A stretch of DNA of 64,000 nt from Polaribacter haliotis (GCF_014784055.1 NZ_CP061813.1:3544001-3608000), one strand, 5' to 3'. Counted from the first letter of the stretch, positions 54,784 to 63,609 are shown. A program made the numbers and translations. Notes: generated by a model from the sequence alone, not told the origin.

Positions 54784-55581
54784 TTAACTCAATTTTATAT
54801 AACTTGGGTTTGCATAAATGGTCATTTTACCTTCTCGAGTAAAACCAATTAAACAAATTCCGAATTCTTTTGCAAAATCTACAGCCAAGGAAGAGCAAGC
54901 AGAAACTGCAACAATTATAGGTATTTTAGCAATAAATGCTTTGGATACAATTTCGTAAGAAACACGACCACTTACAAGTAAATAATTGGCGTTTTTTAAA
55001 CTATTTTTTAACAATAAATCTCCTACTGTTTTATCGACTGCATTGTGTCTGCCAATATCTTCTTTAATGGTTAAAAGTTCGTTTTTTTTATTGAAAACTG
55101 CAGCTGCATGACTTCCTCCAGATTCTTTAAATGTATCTTGGAAAGTATTCATTTCAACATACATTTTATGAATAATTTCTGATGAAAAAGTAGCTTTATT
55201 AATTAACTTTTCTCCTTCAACTTCTATGTCTTTTAACTCTTGTTTTCCACAAATTCCACATGAAGAAACAGAAAGTAAAGTTCTTTTGTTTAAATATCCT
55301 TTTCCTAACTTTTCTCTGGGAATTAATACGTTAATTATAGTAGGAATTTCATTTTCTTTTTTATCAATTTGTATATCGAAATTGATAGAATTTTTATAAA
55401 TATCTTCAGCAAAAAGCAAACCTCTTATCAGTTCTAAATCATTATCAGGAGTTCTCATAACAACAGTATACGCCTCATTATTAATGTTAATTTGAAGTGG
55501 TGCTTCTACCACCAAAACATCATTAATTGTTGCTTGTTTTTTATGAGTGATTTTTATTCCCTGATAAACTAAAGTTTGCAT
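54784..55581 (-). CDS. fdhD: Sulfur carrier protein FdhD
   Basis: FdhD transfers sulfur from a cysteine desulfurase to the molybdenum cofactor of FdhF-type enzymes. The 265-residue protein contains the CxxC pair Cys108/Cys111 (SSCGICG) and the GRHNAVDK block near residue 170-180. It is the first gene of the operon, one base before the FdhF/YdeP-like gene. A TAAGTTTG box lies 26 bases upstream of the ATG. Confidence 0.94.
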   Translation of the reverse strand: MQTLVYQGIKITHKKQATINDVLVVEAPLQININNEAYTVVMRTPDNDLELIRGLLFAEDIYKNSINFDIQIDKKENEIPTIINVLIPREKLGKGYLNKRTLLSVSSCGICGKQELKDIEVEGEKLINKATFSSEIIHKMYVEMNTFQDTFKESGGSHAAAVFNKKNELLTIKEDIGRHNAVDKTVGDLLLKNSLKNANYLLVSGRVSYEIVSKAFIAKIPIIVAVSACSSLAVDFAKEFGICLIGFTREGKMTIYANPSYIKLS

Positions 55582-55606
55582 AAACGAGAAAATTAAGCTT
55601 TCTATA

Positions 55607-55614
55607 CAAACTTA
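55607..55614 (-). promoter_or_regulatory. -7 box of the fdhD operon
   Basis: Plus-strand CAAACTTA is TAAGTTTG on the minus strand, about 26 bases before the fdhD start. No TTG at the ideal distance was found, so the promoter may need an activator. Confidence 0.4.
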
Positions 55615-55636
55615 CTGAAAAAGTAGTTGTGTAAAA

Positions 55637-55673
55637 AAACAAAAGTCTCGAAAATTAATCCGAGACTTTTTTT
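55637..55673 (-). terminator. Terminator of the THUMP-like methyltransferase operon
   Basis: AAAAGTCTCG and CGAGACTTTT form a perfect 10-bp stem with a 10-base loop. On the minus strand a TTTTGTTTTTTT tail follows. It lies 110 bases after the methyltransferase gene. Confidence 0.82.
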
Positions 55674-55783
55674 AAGTGTTTTATACCCCTAATAATAAAA
55701 CACTTAATCTGTTACAAATATAATTATATTAACAGTATAAAATTTATTTTAGTATATATAATTTATTAACAATAAGTTAAAGC

Positions 55784-56959
55784 TTAAACTTTTGAACCTA
55801 AAATAACAATTAATTGATTTTCTGAATTAGTTGTAAGAAACAAATAAGCATTTCCACCATCTTTAATTTTGGTTTCTTTTCTAATTTGAGCAACCGTTTT
55901 TGGAAAATTTCTAGTAGTAATATTTGCTTTTCTTTCTGATAAAAGTTTACTTACTTTCTTTTTGTCGTATGAAATTACATTTTCGATTTTAAAAATTCTA
56001 CCTGGAAAATCTACTACTTTTTTTGATGTATATAAATGCGAATGTTGCTGAAGTTTGAATACATTTAACTGATTTGTAATTTGATGAAATCCGCCAGATT
56101 TTAATATGGCTGAATTTGGTTCATACAAATAGGAGAGAGGTTCTGAATAATTAGAAAACACTTCTTCTTTATAATTAAAATTAAACGTTTCTGTTTCCTC
56201 TTTTTTTATGTTTATTGTTTTAATTTCAATTATATTTTCATAATTTTTTTCTAATAAAAACAAGACTTCTTTTACCTCATTTTTAAGTGCAATAACATGA
56301 ATTTCTTTTACAAATTTTAACTCATTAATAGCACTTGTAATATCTAAAATGGGTGAGTTTTTAAGAAGAATTTGATTGGTTTTAGTAAATAAAAAATCAA
56401 TATTTTCTGGCACATTGGGTAAACAATCTTTTAGTAAGAAAACTTTTCCTTTAACGTCATTTCTTCTTGATGGATCTATGTAAATACAATCGAAAGTTTC
56501 TGTAGAATTTCTTAAAAACTGTAATCCATCACCAGAAAAAGTGACAATATTTTTTATGTTTAATTGTTGATAATTGTGTTTTACAACTGCTGATAATTCT
56601 TCATTAATTTCACAATGAAAAACGTTTTTAAAATGCTTCGAAAAATAGAAACAATCTACTCCAAAACCACCAGTAATATCTATAATTGAATCTCCAGAAA
56701 TAATTTCTGACTTGTATTTTGCAGTAATTTCTGACGAAGTTTGCTCGATACTAATTTTCTCTGGATAATAAATATTTTCAGTAGAAAACCAAGTTGGTAA
56801 CTTGGTAAATGATTTTTGTTTTGCCAAAATCTGATTCGCAATTTCTTGAACAGAAATACCCTCAAAAGGACTTCCTTTAAAAATCAATTTTGTGATATCT
56901 GATTTTAAATTTTCAGATATAAATTGCTGAATTTTAGTGTTTAGAATTTTATTATTCAA
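55784..56959 (-). CDS. Class I SAM-dependent methyltransferase with THUMP-like domain (PG_1098-like)
   Basis: The 391-residue protein has an N-terminal helical part. The SAM site is IIDITGGFGVDCF (about 91-103), with an acidic residue after the next strand (FHCEIN) and YIDPSRRND as the catalytic loop. A C-terminal domain carries the THUMP-like pattern (SERKANITTRNFPKTVAQIRKETKIKDGG in part). This matches a Bacteroidota family with a PG_1098 structure, presumed RNA methyltransferases. The target is unknown. It lies five bases after the AI-2E permease gene. Confidence 0.8.
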   Translation of the reverse strand: MNNKILNTKIQQFISENLKSDITKLIFKGSPFEGISVQEIANQILAKQKSFTKLPTWFSTENIYYPEKISIEQTSSEITAKYKSEIISGDSIIDITGGFGVDCFYFSKHFKNVFHCEINEELSAVVKHNYQQLNIKNIVTFSGDGLQFLRNSTETFDCIYIDPSRRNDVKGKVFLLKDCLPNVPENIDFLFTKTNQILLKNSPILDITSAINELKFVKEIHVIALKNEVKEVLFLLEKNYENIIEIKTINIKKEETETFNFNYKEEVFSNYSEPLSYLYEPNSAILKSGGFHQITNQLNVFKLQQHSHLYTSKKVVDFPGRIFKIENVISYDKKKVSKLLSERKANITTRNFPKTVAQIRKETKIKDGGNAYLFLTTNSENQLIVILGSKV

Positions 56960-56964
56960 AAAAA

Positions 56965-58047
56965 CTAAATGTTTTTAGTTAACGATTTTACAATTTTATT
57001 TTCAGATAAAAACTCCTTTAAAATCACTTTTAAAGCAGTATATAATGGAACTGCTGTTATCATACCCACAATACCAAAAAGTAAACCACCAATAATAATA
57101 ATCAAGAAAATTTCTAATGGATGAGATTTTGTAGTTTTTGAAAAAATAACAGGCTGACTCACAAAATTGTCAATAATTTGAGCAATAAAGTAACCAATCA
57201 TCACATAAATGGTAGTTGGTAAAATATCATTTTGAAAATCTAAACCAATATTACTTGTCATCGATAAAATAAACATAATTACTGCTCCAATCATTGGTCC
57301 AACATACGGAATCAAGTTTAATAAAGCGCATAAAAATGCTATTACAACTGCGTTATCTATTCCGAAAATTAATAAAATAATAGTGTATAAAACAAAAAGA
57401 ATGGTAATTTGTAATATCAAACCAATAAAATATCTTGATAATAAATCGTTAATGGTTTCTAATGATTTTGAGAATCTTCCTTCAGTTTTATTCGGAATAA
57501 TTGTCATGACTCCATTTTTTAATAATCTGCTATCTTTCATAAAGAAAAAAGAGATGAATAATACTGAAAATAAACCAACACTTAAAGAGCCTAATGTGCC
57601 TAAAACAGAGTTTAATAAATTAGGAATTTCTTTAAATTGAGAAGTAAAGTCAATGCTTTTTAATTCACCTAAAACATCAATTCCTTTTGAAGAAAAATAC
57701 GCAGTAATTTGATTAAAAATATTCTGAATATTTGCTTGTAATTCATCACTTTGTAATAGCGATAAACTTTTACCTTGTTCTGTAATAAGTGGAATAAATA
57801 AAATGATTATTCCTGTTATAATTCCCAAGAAAAGTACCATTGTAGTTACAACAGATAAAGTATTTGGGAATTTTAATTTTCTTCTTAAAAGTAAAATAAT
57901 AGGTCTAGCAATTAATGAGATTACACCTGCAATAATTATATAAACGATTACAGATTGAATGGTATATAAGAAATAACCTAATAGAAAAATTCCTAATAGA
58001 ACCCCTAAAGCTCTTAAAATTCCGTTTGATAAAGTTTTTGCCGTCAT
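56965..58047 (-). CDS. AI-2E family transporter (UPF0118 permease)
   Basis: The 360-residue protein has seven to eight hydrophobic segments. The family's conserved C-terminal PYVGPMIGAVIMFILS and the IGGLLFGIVGMITAVPLYTALKV block are present. Members export small molecules or sodium/protons; a role in AI-2 uptake is not established for this branch. The ATG directly abuts the stop of the upstream gene (TAAATG), which implies translational coupling. Confidence 0.88.
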   Translation of the reverse strand: MTAKTLSNGILRALGVLLGIFLLGYFLYTIQSVIVYIIIAGVISLIARPIILLLRRKLKFPNTLSVVTTMVLFLGIITGIIILFIPLITEQGKSLSLLQSDELQANIQNIFNQITAYFSSKGIDVLGELKSIDFTSQFKEIPNLLNSVLGTLGSLSVGLFSVLFISFFFMKDSRLLKNGVMTIIPNKTEGRFSKSLETINDLLSRYFIGLILQITILFVLYTIILLIFGIDNAVVIAFLCALLNLIPYVGPMIGAVIMFILSMTSNIGLDFQNDILPTTIYVMIGYFIAQIIDNFVSQPVIFSKTTKSHPLEIFLIIIIGGLLFGIVGMITAVPLYTALKVILKEFLSENKIVKSLTKNI

Positions 58048-59325
58048 TTAATTATATCCTTTTACTTCTCCCATACTCAACTTTCCTCCATTACCAAATG
58101 TATGATTTGTTGGTAATAATGTTCCGCTTTCTGTGGTAATCCAATCTTCCCAAGTTGCTGGTGTACCATTCATTCTTCCGTTTTTTAAATACATTTTGTA
58201 ACTTTTAGGAACAAAATTTTCATCTAAAATCCATAAATAAGAATCTCCAGGAGTTGTGCCACCAGTTGTGTATTTAACTAACAAAGCATCTTTACCATCT
58301 TCTTTTTGAATGGTTCTAATAATTCCGTTTTCGAATAATTTATGAGGAGCAACCAACCAAAAAGAATCATTATTAAAAATATCCCAAGCTTTTTTAACGA
58401 TTGTTGAGTCTGCAATTTCTTGTAGTTTTTCATTGAAGAAAACAGTACTTTTTTCTTTATTTTGAGGATGTAAATTCACACGAATAGAATCCCAAGAAAC
58501 ATCTGCAATGTGTTTTTCTTTGTCCCATTTAAAACTTCTTCTTCCACCAAAACTCCATTCTAAATAACGTGTGTTTTTATAATTTTCGTGTTTAATAGCT
58601 TTTAAAATTTTGTTAGCCAATTCGTTCGCTTTAGGATTGTATGCTTTTACATTTCCAATTTCCATTTCCAAACCAAATAAAGAAAGTGCGTGTTTTGTTG
58701 GTAACCTTATTCCAGATTCTGTGGTTTTTAAATCATTCCAAGTTGCAGAAATTCCGCCAATAGGAATAATTCCTACCCACATTTTATAAGAAATTGGTAC
58801 ATAATTATCGTCTAAAATCCATAAATAGGAATCTCCAGGAGTAGAACCTCCAGAATTATAGGTAATTAAAAGCGCATCTTTTCCTTCGTAATTTACAATT
58901 CTTCTTTCTGTACCAGCATCAAAAATTTTATAAGGTGCCACTAACCAAAAAGAATCATTGTTAAAAAAATCGGTCGCTTTTTTAATTAAATCAGGATTAT
59001 TGGTTTCTTCTTCATTCACTAAAACTTTAGATTTTTCAAGAGATTTTGTATTCAAAATCACTTTATTATCATCCCAAGAAACGTGAACAATGTTTTCTTG
59101 TTTTAGCCATTTGTAATGATGTTCGTTTCTAAAACTCCATTCTATAACTTCTGTGTTTTCAAAAGCATCGTTATTTATCGCATTAAACATTTTAATAGCT
59201 AAAGCATCTGCCTCTTTGCCTTGTTTTCCTTCAGGAAATTCTTCATTTTTTGCAAAATAAAAAATTGTTCCAGCAACACTTAATAATAAAATAATGACTC
59301 CTAAAAACTTAAAAAATTGCTTCAT
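58048..59325 (-). CDS. Membrane-anchored protein with two tandem copies of one domain
   Basis: This 425-residue protein has an N-terminal hydrophobic anchor (about 7-25). Two copies of a domain of about 195 residues (about 36-230 and 231-425) follow. Shared marks in both are the EWSF segment, HVSWD/DVSWD, FNNDSFWLVAP, GKDALL, GGSTPGDSYLWILDD / GGTTPGDSYLWILDE, ATW and TTESG.LPT. No known family is recalled. The domain probably faces the periplasm. It is co-transcribed with the permease and the methyltransferase. Confidence 0.7.
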   Translation of the reverse strand: MKQFFKFLGVIILLLSVAGTIFYFAKNEEFPEGKQGKEADALAIKMFNAINNDAFENTEVIEWSFRNEHHYKWLKQENIVHVSWDDNKVILNTKSLEKSKVLVNEEETNNPDLIKKATDFFNNDSFWLVAPYKIFDAGTERRIVNYEGKDALLITYNSGGSTPGDSYLWILDDNYVPISYKMWVGIIPIGGISATWNDLKTTESGIRLPTKHALSLFGLEMEIGNVKAYNPKANELANKILKAIKHENYKNTRYLEWSFGGRRSFKWDKEKHIADVSWDSIRVNLHPQNKEKSTVFFNEKLQEIADSTIVKKAWDIFNNDSFWLVAPHKLFENGIIRTIQKEDGKDALLVKYTTGGTTPGDSYLWILDENFVPKSYKMYLKNGRMNGTPATWEDWITTESGTLLPTNHTFGNGGKLSMGEVKGYN

Positions 59326-59373
59326 TTATAAAATTTAAAATAAAGAAGCTAATTTATTACATTTTAAAGGAAT

Positions 59374-60036
59374 TTATTTGTTTTGCTCGTAATAATCTAA
59401 AATGTGTTTCGGAATTTCCATTTTTTCTGGCTCACCTTTATCTGCAATAGGATATTCTGCAACTTGTTTTATTGGTACAATTCCTGCCCAAATTGGTAAC
59501 TCATAATCTTCTGGTTCATCTGCAACACCAACATCTCTAACTTTTGCTGATGCAGTTTCTATAGTAAACTCCACAACTAAAGTTCTGTCTAATTCTTTCT
59601 TATACATTGGTCTTAAAGAATCCCAATGATTTGGCACCATTTGATTGACAATCCATTTTAAAATTTCTGTTTTTTCGTCATCACTTTCAACCTTTTTTAA
59701 GCTTCCAAAAAGTGTTGCAGATCTGTAATTTACAGAGTGGTGTAAACCAGAACGTGCTAAAACCAATCCGTCTAAATGCATTACTGTTATAGAGGTTTCT
59801 TCACTTTCTAATATTGATAATAACATTCTATTTGCGGTAGAACCATGAATGTAAATTTTATCTTCTCTTCTGGTGTAAGCCATAGGAATTGTAATCGGTT
59901 TTCCCTCATAGATATAACCAACATAGCATAAAAAACCAGCATCTAATATGGTGTTTATTTTTTCAACATCATAAGTGGCTCTATTTGCGCCTCTTTTTAC
60001 GCGGTTTAATTTTGATTTTTCGTATTCACTCATCAC
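59374..60036 (-). CDS. Pyridoxamine 5'-phosphate oxidase-family FMN-binding protein
   Basis: The 220-residue split-barrel protein resembles the Pyridox_ox_2/NimA-type group: GFLCYVGYIYEGKPITIPMAY, then RREDKIYIHGSTANRML and the SVNYRSATLFG segment. It would bind FMN or F420-like flavins, or heme. It ends the MocR-linked operon and overlaps the GNAT gene by one base. A pyridoxine-related role fits the divergent PLP-dependent regulator, but the enzyme's true substrate is open. Confidence 0.85.
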   Translation of the reverse strand: MMSEYEKSKLNRVKRGANRATYDVEKINTILDAGFLCYVGYIYEGKPITIPMAYTRREDKIYIHGSTANRMLLSILESEETSITVMHLDGLVLARSGLHHSVNYRSATLFGSLKKVESDDEKTEILKWIVNQMVPNHWDSLRPMYKKELDRTLVVEFTIETASAKVRDVGVADEPEDYELPIWAGIVPIKQVAEYPIADKGEPEKMEIPKHILDYYEQNK

Positions 60037-60551
60037 TATAATTTTTTACTAAATATTAAATTTTCATAATTTGTTTTTCCCACAAAAAAATCGATGCTTC
60101 CAACTTGTTGAAAACCATATTTTTGATAAAATTTTAATCCTTTTGTGTTTTTATAATAGGCTGTTAGCCAAATGCTTTCAAATTTTAAATCGATTGCAGT
60201 TTTTAAGATGATTTCTTGAAGTTGAGAACCAATTTTATGACCGATAAAATCATTCAAAATATATAATCTTTGCAGTTTACAAGATTTACTTTTATCAAGT
60301 TTAGAAAAATTTTCATTCAAAGAAAGTTTTGCAAAACCTATTGGTAACTCATCAAAAAACACAATCCAAAAGATATTTTCTGCATCATTTAATTCTTCTC
60401 TTATTTTAGAAACTGAATAATTAGTATCGTAAAATTTCAATAAATCTTCTTTTTCTTCGATATAATCTCCATGCGATTCTGTGTAGGTAATTCGTCCTAA
60501 TAAAGCTATATGAGTTGCATCAGAAGCTTTTGCTTTTCTAATTTCTACCAT
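60036..60551 (-). CDS. GNAT-family N-acetyltransferase
   Basis: This 171-residue acetyltransferase shows the GNAT A motif (LQRLYILNDFIGHKIGSQLQ) for acetyl-CoA pyrophosphate binding, and the B motif YQKYGFQQVG. It overlaps the next gene (PPOX type) by one base and lies three bases after the DUF1272 gene, so all belong to one operon. The substrate is unknown. Confidence 0.88.
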   Translation of the reverse strand: MVEIRKAKASDATHIALLGRITYTESHGDYIEEKEDLLKFYDTNYSVSKIREELNDAENIFWIVFFDELPIGFAKLSLNENFSKLDKSKSCKLQRLYILNDFIGHKIGSQLQEIILKTAIDLKFESIWLTAYYKNTKGLKFYQKYGFQQVGSIDFFVGKTNYENLIFSKKL

Positions 60552-60554
60552 AAT

Positions 60555-60845
60555 TTATCTTTCTGAAGGATGAATTTCTTTGAATTGATTGCTCTTTGTT
60601 TTCGCTTCTTCTAAATCTTTTGGTTTAAAAACGCTCTTTTTAGAAGCTGGATATTTCTCTTTATATTTTGATGGACGAATTGGACGTTTCACAAAATTGC
60701 CTGTACAAGTTGGGCAAACATTTTCGAAAACTTCTAAAGCACAGGTCTTACAATACGTGCACTCGAAAGAGCAAATCATTGCTTCTGTAGATGTATTTGG
60801 TAAATCTTTGTTGCAATGCTCGCAGTTTTGTCTAATTTCTAACAT
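60555..60845 (-). CDS. DUF1272 zinc-ribbon-like protein
   Basis: The protein has 96 residues. Eight cysteines form four pairs (Cys8/11, 25/29, 32/35, 44/47), as in the DUF1272 family, and probably bind two zinc ions. The C-terminal half is Lys/Pro-rich and disordered-looking. It overlaps the DinB gene by one base at 60845. Function is unknown; small proteins of this type are common beside DinB and GNAT genes in flavobacteria. Confidence 0.8.
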   Translation of the reverse strand: MLEIRQNCEHCNKDLPNTSTEAMICSFECTYCKTCALEVFENVCPTCTGNFVKRPIRPSKYKEKYPASKKSVFKPKDLEEAKTKSNQFKEIHPSER

Positions 60846-61363
60846 TATAAATATCTTTCTTTAATAACTTCTATATGCCAAATACTGTGTCCTAAAAGGA
60901 TAAAAGCACAAGCTCTTGCAGAAATTGTTGAACCACTTGCTGTTCCTAAATTCTTTAAATTTTCATCAGAAATACTATTTATTAAATTGATGGAATACAA
61001 GCGTGTAATTGTAAACTCGTTTATTAATTCTTCCAAAGATTTTTGGTTTGCTTCAGAAGGATCAACATAGTCATCTTGCTCATAACCAGCCAAAGCAGTT
61101 GTATCTTTTCTTGCAATTCGCAATAAACGATACATAAAAATGCGTTCAGTATCTACAATATGTTGTAACATTTCTTTAATTGTCCATTTTTCAGGTTGAT
61201 ATCGATATTCTAATTTCTCTTTTGGGATTGATGAAAAGAAATCAATAACCATTTTTTTATCTTCTTTAAAACCAGGAATTAATTTTGTGTTGTTAGAAAC
61301 TTTATTAATATAACGGGCAAAGTATTCGTTGTATTCTGTTATTTTTAAGGTCCCTTTTTTCAT
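60845..61363 (-). CDS. DinB-family protein
   Basis: This 172-residue protein has the DinB/YfiT four-helix layout. The metal-binding histidines are His68 in MLQHIVDTER, with His154 and His158 in LGHSIWHIE. It may act as a metal-dependent hydrolase or thiol transferase; in flavobacteria the function is unknown. It is the second gene of the five-gene operon, 25 bases after the GNAT-like gene. Confidence 0.85.
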   Translation of the reverse strand: MKKGTLKITEYNEYFARYINKVSNNTKLIPGFKEDKKMVIDFFSSIPKEKLEYRYQPEKWTIKEMLQHIVDTERIFMYRLLRIARKDTTALAGYEQDDYVDPSEANQKSLEELINEFTITRLYSINLINSISDENLKNLGTASGSTISARACAFILLGHSIWHIEVIKERYL

Positions 61364-61388
61364 AATATAATTTATTAAAGTTAATTTG

Positions 61389-61895
61389 TTAAATATTTAA
61401 TTGATAAAGACTTGTTGATTGATTTTTAATTTTAAATATTTGTTTAGGTTGATTTTTTAATGTTGAATAACCACTAAATGTAAATCCACATTTTTTAAAA
61501 TTAGCGATTATTTTTTTGTTCTCGCTATTGGTGTGAATTTTAATAGTATCTATTTTTTTAAAACCTACAAAATCTTGAATCCAGTTAATAATTTCAGAAA
61601 AAATAGTACAGTAATTACATTCTGGGCTTATAGTTATTCTGTTTATATAAACTGATGAGCAATTATTCTTTTCCATCCATATTAATGAGTTTTTAAAAGA
61701 GAGTGAAAACACACACATTATTTTTTTATTGATTGTAACTTTCCATTGCTGCTTATTTTTAATTTCTAAAAGCATTAGTATTTTTTCTATTTTAAGATGA
61801 TGTCTTGTGGCACATACTCTATTTAAATTAGCTGTACTTTCATATAGTTTCAAAATTTCATTTATATCAATAAAAAGGGTGTGTTCTACTTCCAT
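61389..61895 (-). CDS. GNAT-like acetyltransferase, divergent from the MocR regulator
   Basis: The gene encodes 168 residues when started at the ATG at 61895. The body has strands and helices in GNAT order (CVFSLSFKNSLIWM, SVYINRITISPECNYCTIFSEIINW, IKIHTNSENKKIIANFKKCGFTF), with a divergent acetyl-CoA site, so the call is tentative. An ATG at 61958 is in frame, but the likely promoter box at 61925-61932 would place the mRNA start downstream of it. The shorter form is therefore chosen. It heads the operon that continues with DinB. Confidence 0.6.
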   Translation of the reverse strand: MEVEHTLFIDINEILKLYESTANLNRVCATRHHLKIEKILMLLEIKNKQQWKVTINKKIMCVFSLSFKNSLIWMEKNNCSSVYINRITISPECNYCTIFSEIINWIQDFVGFKKIDTIKIHTNSENKKIIANFKKCGFTFSGYSTLKNQPKQIFKIKNQSTSLYQLNI

Positions 61896-61924
61896 CTGAT
61901 AAAATTTTAACTTCCTGTTAGGAA

Positions 61925-61932
61925 CAAAATTA
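61925..61932 (-). promoter_or_regulatory. -7 box of the GNAT-DinB-PPOX operon
   Basis: CAAAATTA on the plus strand is TAATTTTG on the minus strand. It lies about 30 bases before the chosen ATG. No TTG is found 19 bases upstream, which suits an activator-dependent promoter. Confidence 0.55.
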
Positions 61933-61941
61933 CTATATTTA

Positions 61942-61986
61942 TGGACTCTTTTAATCATCCAGAATTAAAATAAATAATAGTCCAGA
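61942..61986. promoter_or_regulatory. Probable MocR-binding repeats
   Basis: TGGACT (61942-61947) and AGTCCA (61979-61984) are inverted. TCCAGA occurs as a direct repeat at 61958-61963 and 61981-61986, 23 bp apart. Direct plus inverted repeats upstream of a divergent gene are the known pattern for MocR regulators such as PdxR. Confidence 0.55.
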
Positions 61987-61988
61987 TT

Positions 61989-63464
61989 ATGTTTCCAAAT
62001 AAAACGATTTTAAAAATAGATAGAAAAAGCAAACAAGCATTGTATTTGCAATTATCAAACACATTTATAGAGCTGATTAAAAGCAGAAAATTATTACCGG
62101 AAACAAAATTACCAAGTAGCAGAGCTTTAGCTGAAAATTTAAATGTACACAGAAAAACTGTGGTAGCTTGCTATGAAGAGTTATTATTACAAGGTTGGGT
62201 AGAAAGTATAGCCAAAAAAGGAACTTTTGTAAATGCCAATTTACCAGAATTAAATGTACAAGATTTTAAGTTTGATAATCAGGGAAAAGGAACAAATACA
62301 ACTGGTTTTAGTTTTTATAAAAATGAAGAATTGGCAAGAAAATATCCAAAAATGAAGGATGGTTTTATGTATTTGAATGATGGAATTTCTGATGCAAGAT
62401 TAACACCAACAGAAGACATAGCAAGAATTTACAGAAGAATTTGTAGTAGAAAACACATTTATAAAGAAATGTCTTACGGTTCTTTATTTGGAAACGAAAA
62501 ACTGCGAAAAACCTTGGCCAATTACTTGAATAAAACACGAGGTTTATCTGTTTCCTATGAAAATATTTTAATAACCAGAGGAAGTCAAATGGGAATATAT
62601 TTGTCTTCTAAATTATTGTTGAAAAAGTATGACTTCATTGTAATTGGTGAAACAAATTATACATCTGCAGATTCCACATTTTTACAAAGTGAAGCAAATT
62701 TAGCAAGAGTATCTGTGGATGAAAATGGTTTAAAGATTCAAGAAATTGAAGAAATTTGTAAAAAGAAATCCATAAAAGCTGTTTATGTTACTTCTCATCA
62801 TCATCATCCAACAACTGTAACTTTGTCTGCGGAAAGAAGAATTCACTTATTGAATTTAGCCCAAAAATATAGTTTTGCAATTATTGAAGATGATTACGAT
62901 TACGATTTTAATTACAATCATTCGCCAATTTTACCTTTGGCAAGTCACGATGCAAATGGAAACGTAATTTATATTGGTTCTGTTTGTAAAACAGTAGCAC
63001 CAGTTTTTAGAGTTGGTTATTTAATTGCGTCAAAAGAGTTTGTAAATGAAGCATCAAATCAACGAAGGTTTATAGACAGACAAGGAGATGCATTATTAGA
63101 ATTAACTTTTGAAGAGTTTATTAAAAACGGCGATCTAGACAGACATGTTAAAAAAGTAATGAAGGTTTATAAAACGAGAAGAGATTTGTTTTGCAGGCTT
63201 TTAGAAGATAAATTTAAAGATGTTTTTCATTTTGAAATTCCAAAAGGAGGAATGGCTGTTTGGTTGACTTTAAACAAAAAGTATTCTTGGAAAACGATTG
63301 CTGAAATCGCTCAAAAACACAAATTAGAAATAGGAGAGTGGCAACGTTATGACGCTTCAAATTCTGGGCACAATTCCATAAGAATGGGTTTTGCTACTTA
63401 TAACGAAGAAGAAATTTATGAATTGATAAATAGACTTTCGAAAACTATGAATGAAGTTAAATGA
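61989..63464 (+). CDS. MocR-type (GntR/aminotransferase) PLP-dependent regulator
   Basis: This 491-residue protein joins a GntR-type winged helix (about 15-85; KLPSSRALAENLNVHRKTVVACYEEL in part) to a fold-type I aminotransferase domain. The PLP lysine is Lys334 in GSVCKTVAP, and the Asp of EDDYDYD holds the pyridine nitrogen. Such proteins sense PLP or an amino-acid adduct and activate divergent genes. Here the divergent operon carries a PPOX-type gene at its end, which fits a vitamin B6 link, though other MocR ligands exist. The ATG is three bases from the repeat boxes. Confidence 0.93.
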   Translation: MFPNKTILKIDRKSKQALYLQLSNTFIELIKSRKLLPETKLPSSRALAENLNVHRKTVVACYEELLLQGWVESIAKKGTFVNANLPELNVQDFKFDNQGKGTNTTGFSFYKNEELARKYPKMKDGFMYLNDGISDARLTPTEDIARIYRRICSRKHIYKEMSYGSLFGNEKLRKTLANYLNKTRGLSVSYENILITRGSQMGIYLSSKLLLKKYDFIVIGETNYTSADSTFLQSEANLARVSVDENGLKIQEIEEICKKKSIKAVYVTSHHHHPTTVTLSAERRIHLLNLAQKYSFAIIEDDYDYDFNYNHSPILPLASHDANGNVIYIGSVCKTVAPVFRVGYLIASKEFVNEASNQRRFIDRQGDALLELTFEEFIKNGDLDRHVKKVMKVYKTRRDLFCRLLEDKFKDVFHFEIPKGGMAVWLTLNKKYSWKTIAEIAQKHKLEIGEWQRYDASNSGHNSIRMGFATYNEEEIYELINRLSKTMNEVK

Positions 63465-63468
63465 CTTT

Positions 63469-63492
63469 GTCATTCCTGCGAAGGCAGGAATC
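63469..63492. repeat. REP-like palindrome, copy 1
   Basis: ATTCCTGC and GCAGGAAT pair around GAAG, forming a stem just after the MocR stop codon. An almost identical inverted copy lies at 63586-63609. Confidence 0.75.
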
Positions 63493-63585
63493 TAAACTAA
63501 CTTTTTTAAATACACGTAAAACCAACTATTAAAAGATTTAATTGCTTAAATAAGTTATTAAGGGATGGTTTATTTGTCAATTATG

Positions 63586-63609
63586 GATTCCTGCCTACGC
63601 AGGAATGAC
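63586..63609. repeat. REP-like palindrome, copy 2, overlapping a gene end
   Basis: The sequence is the reverse complement of copy 1 with one base changed in the loop (CTAC in place of CTTC). It contains the stop codon TAG of the RluA-type gene and its last codons. Confidence 0.75.
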
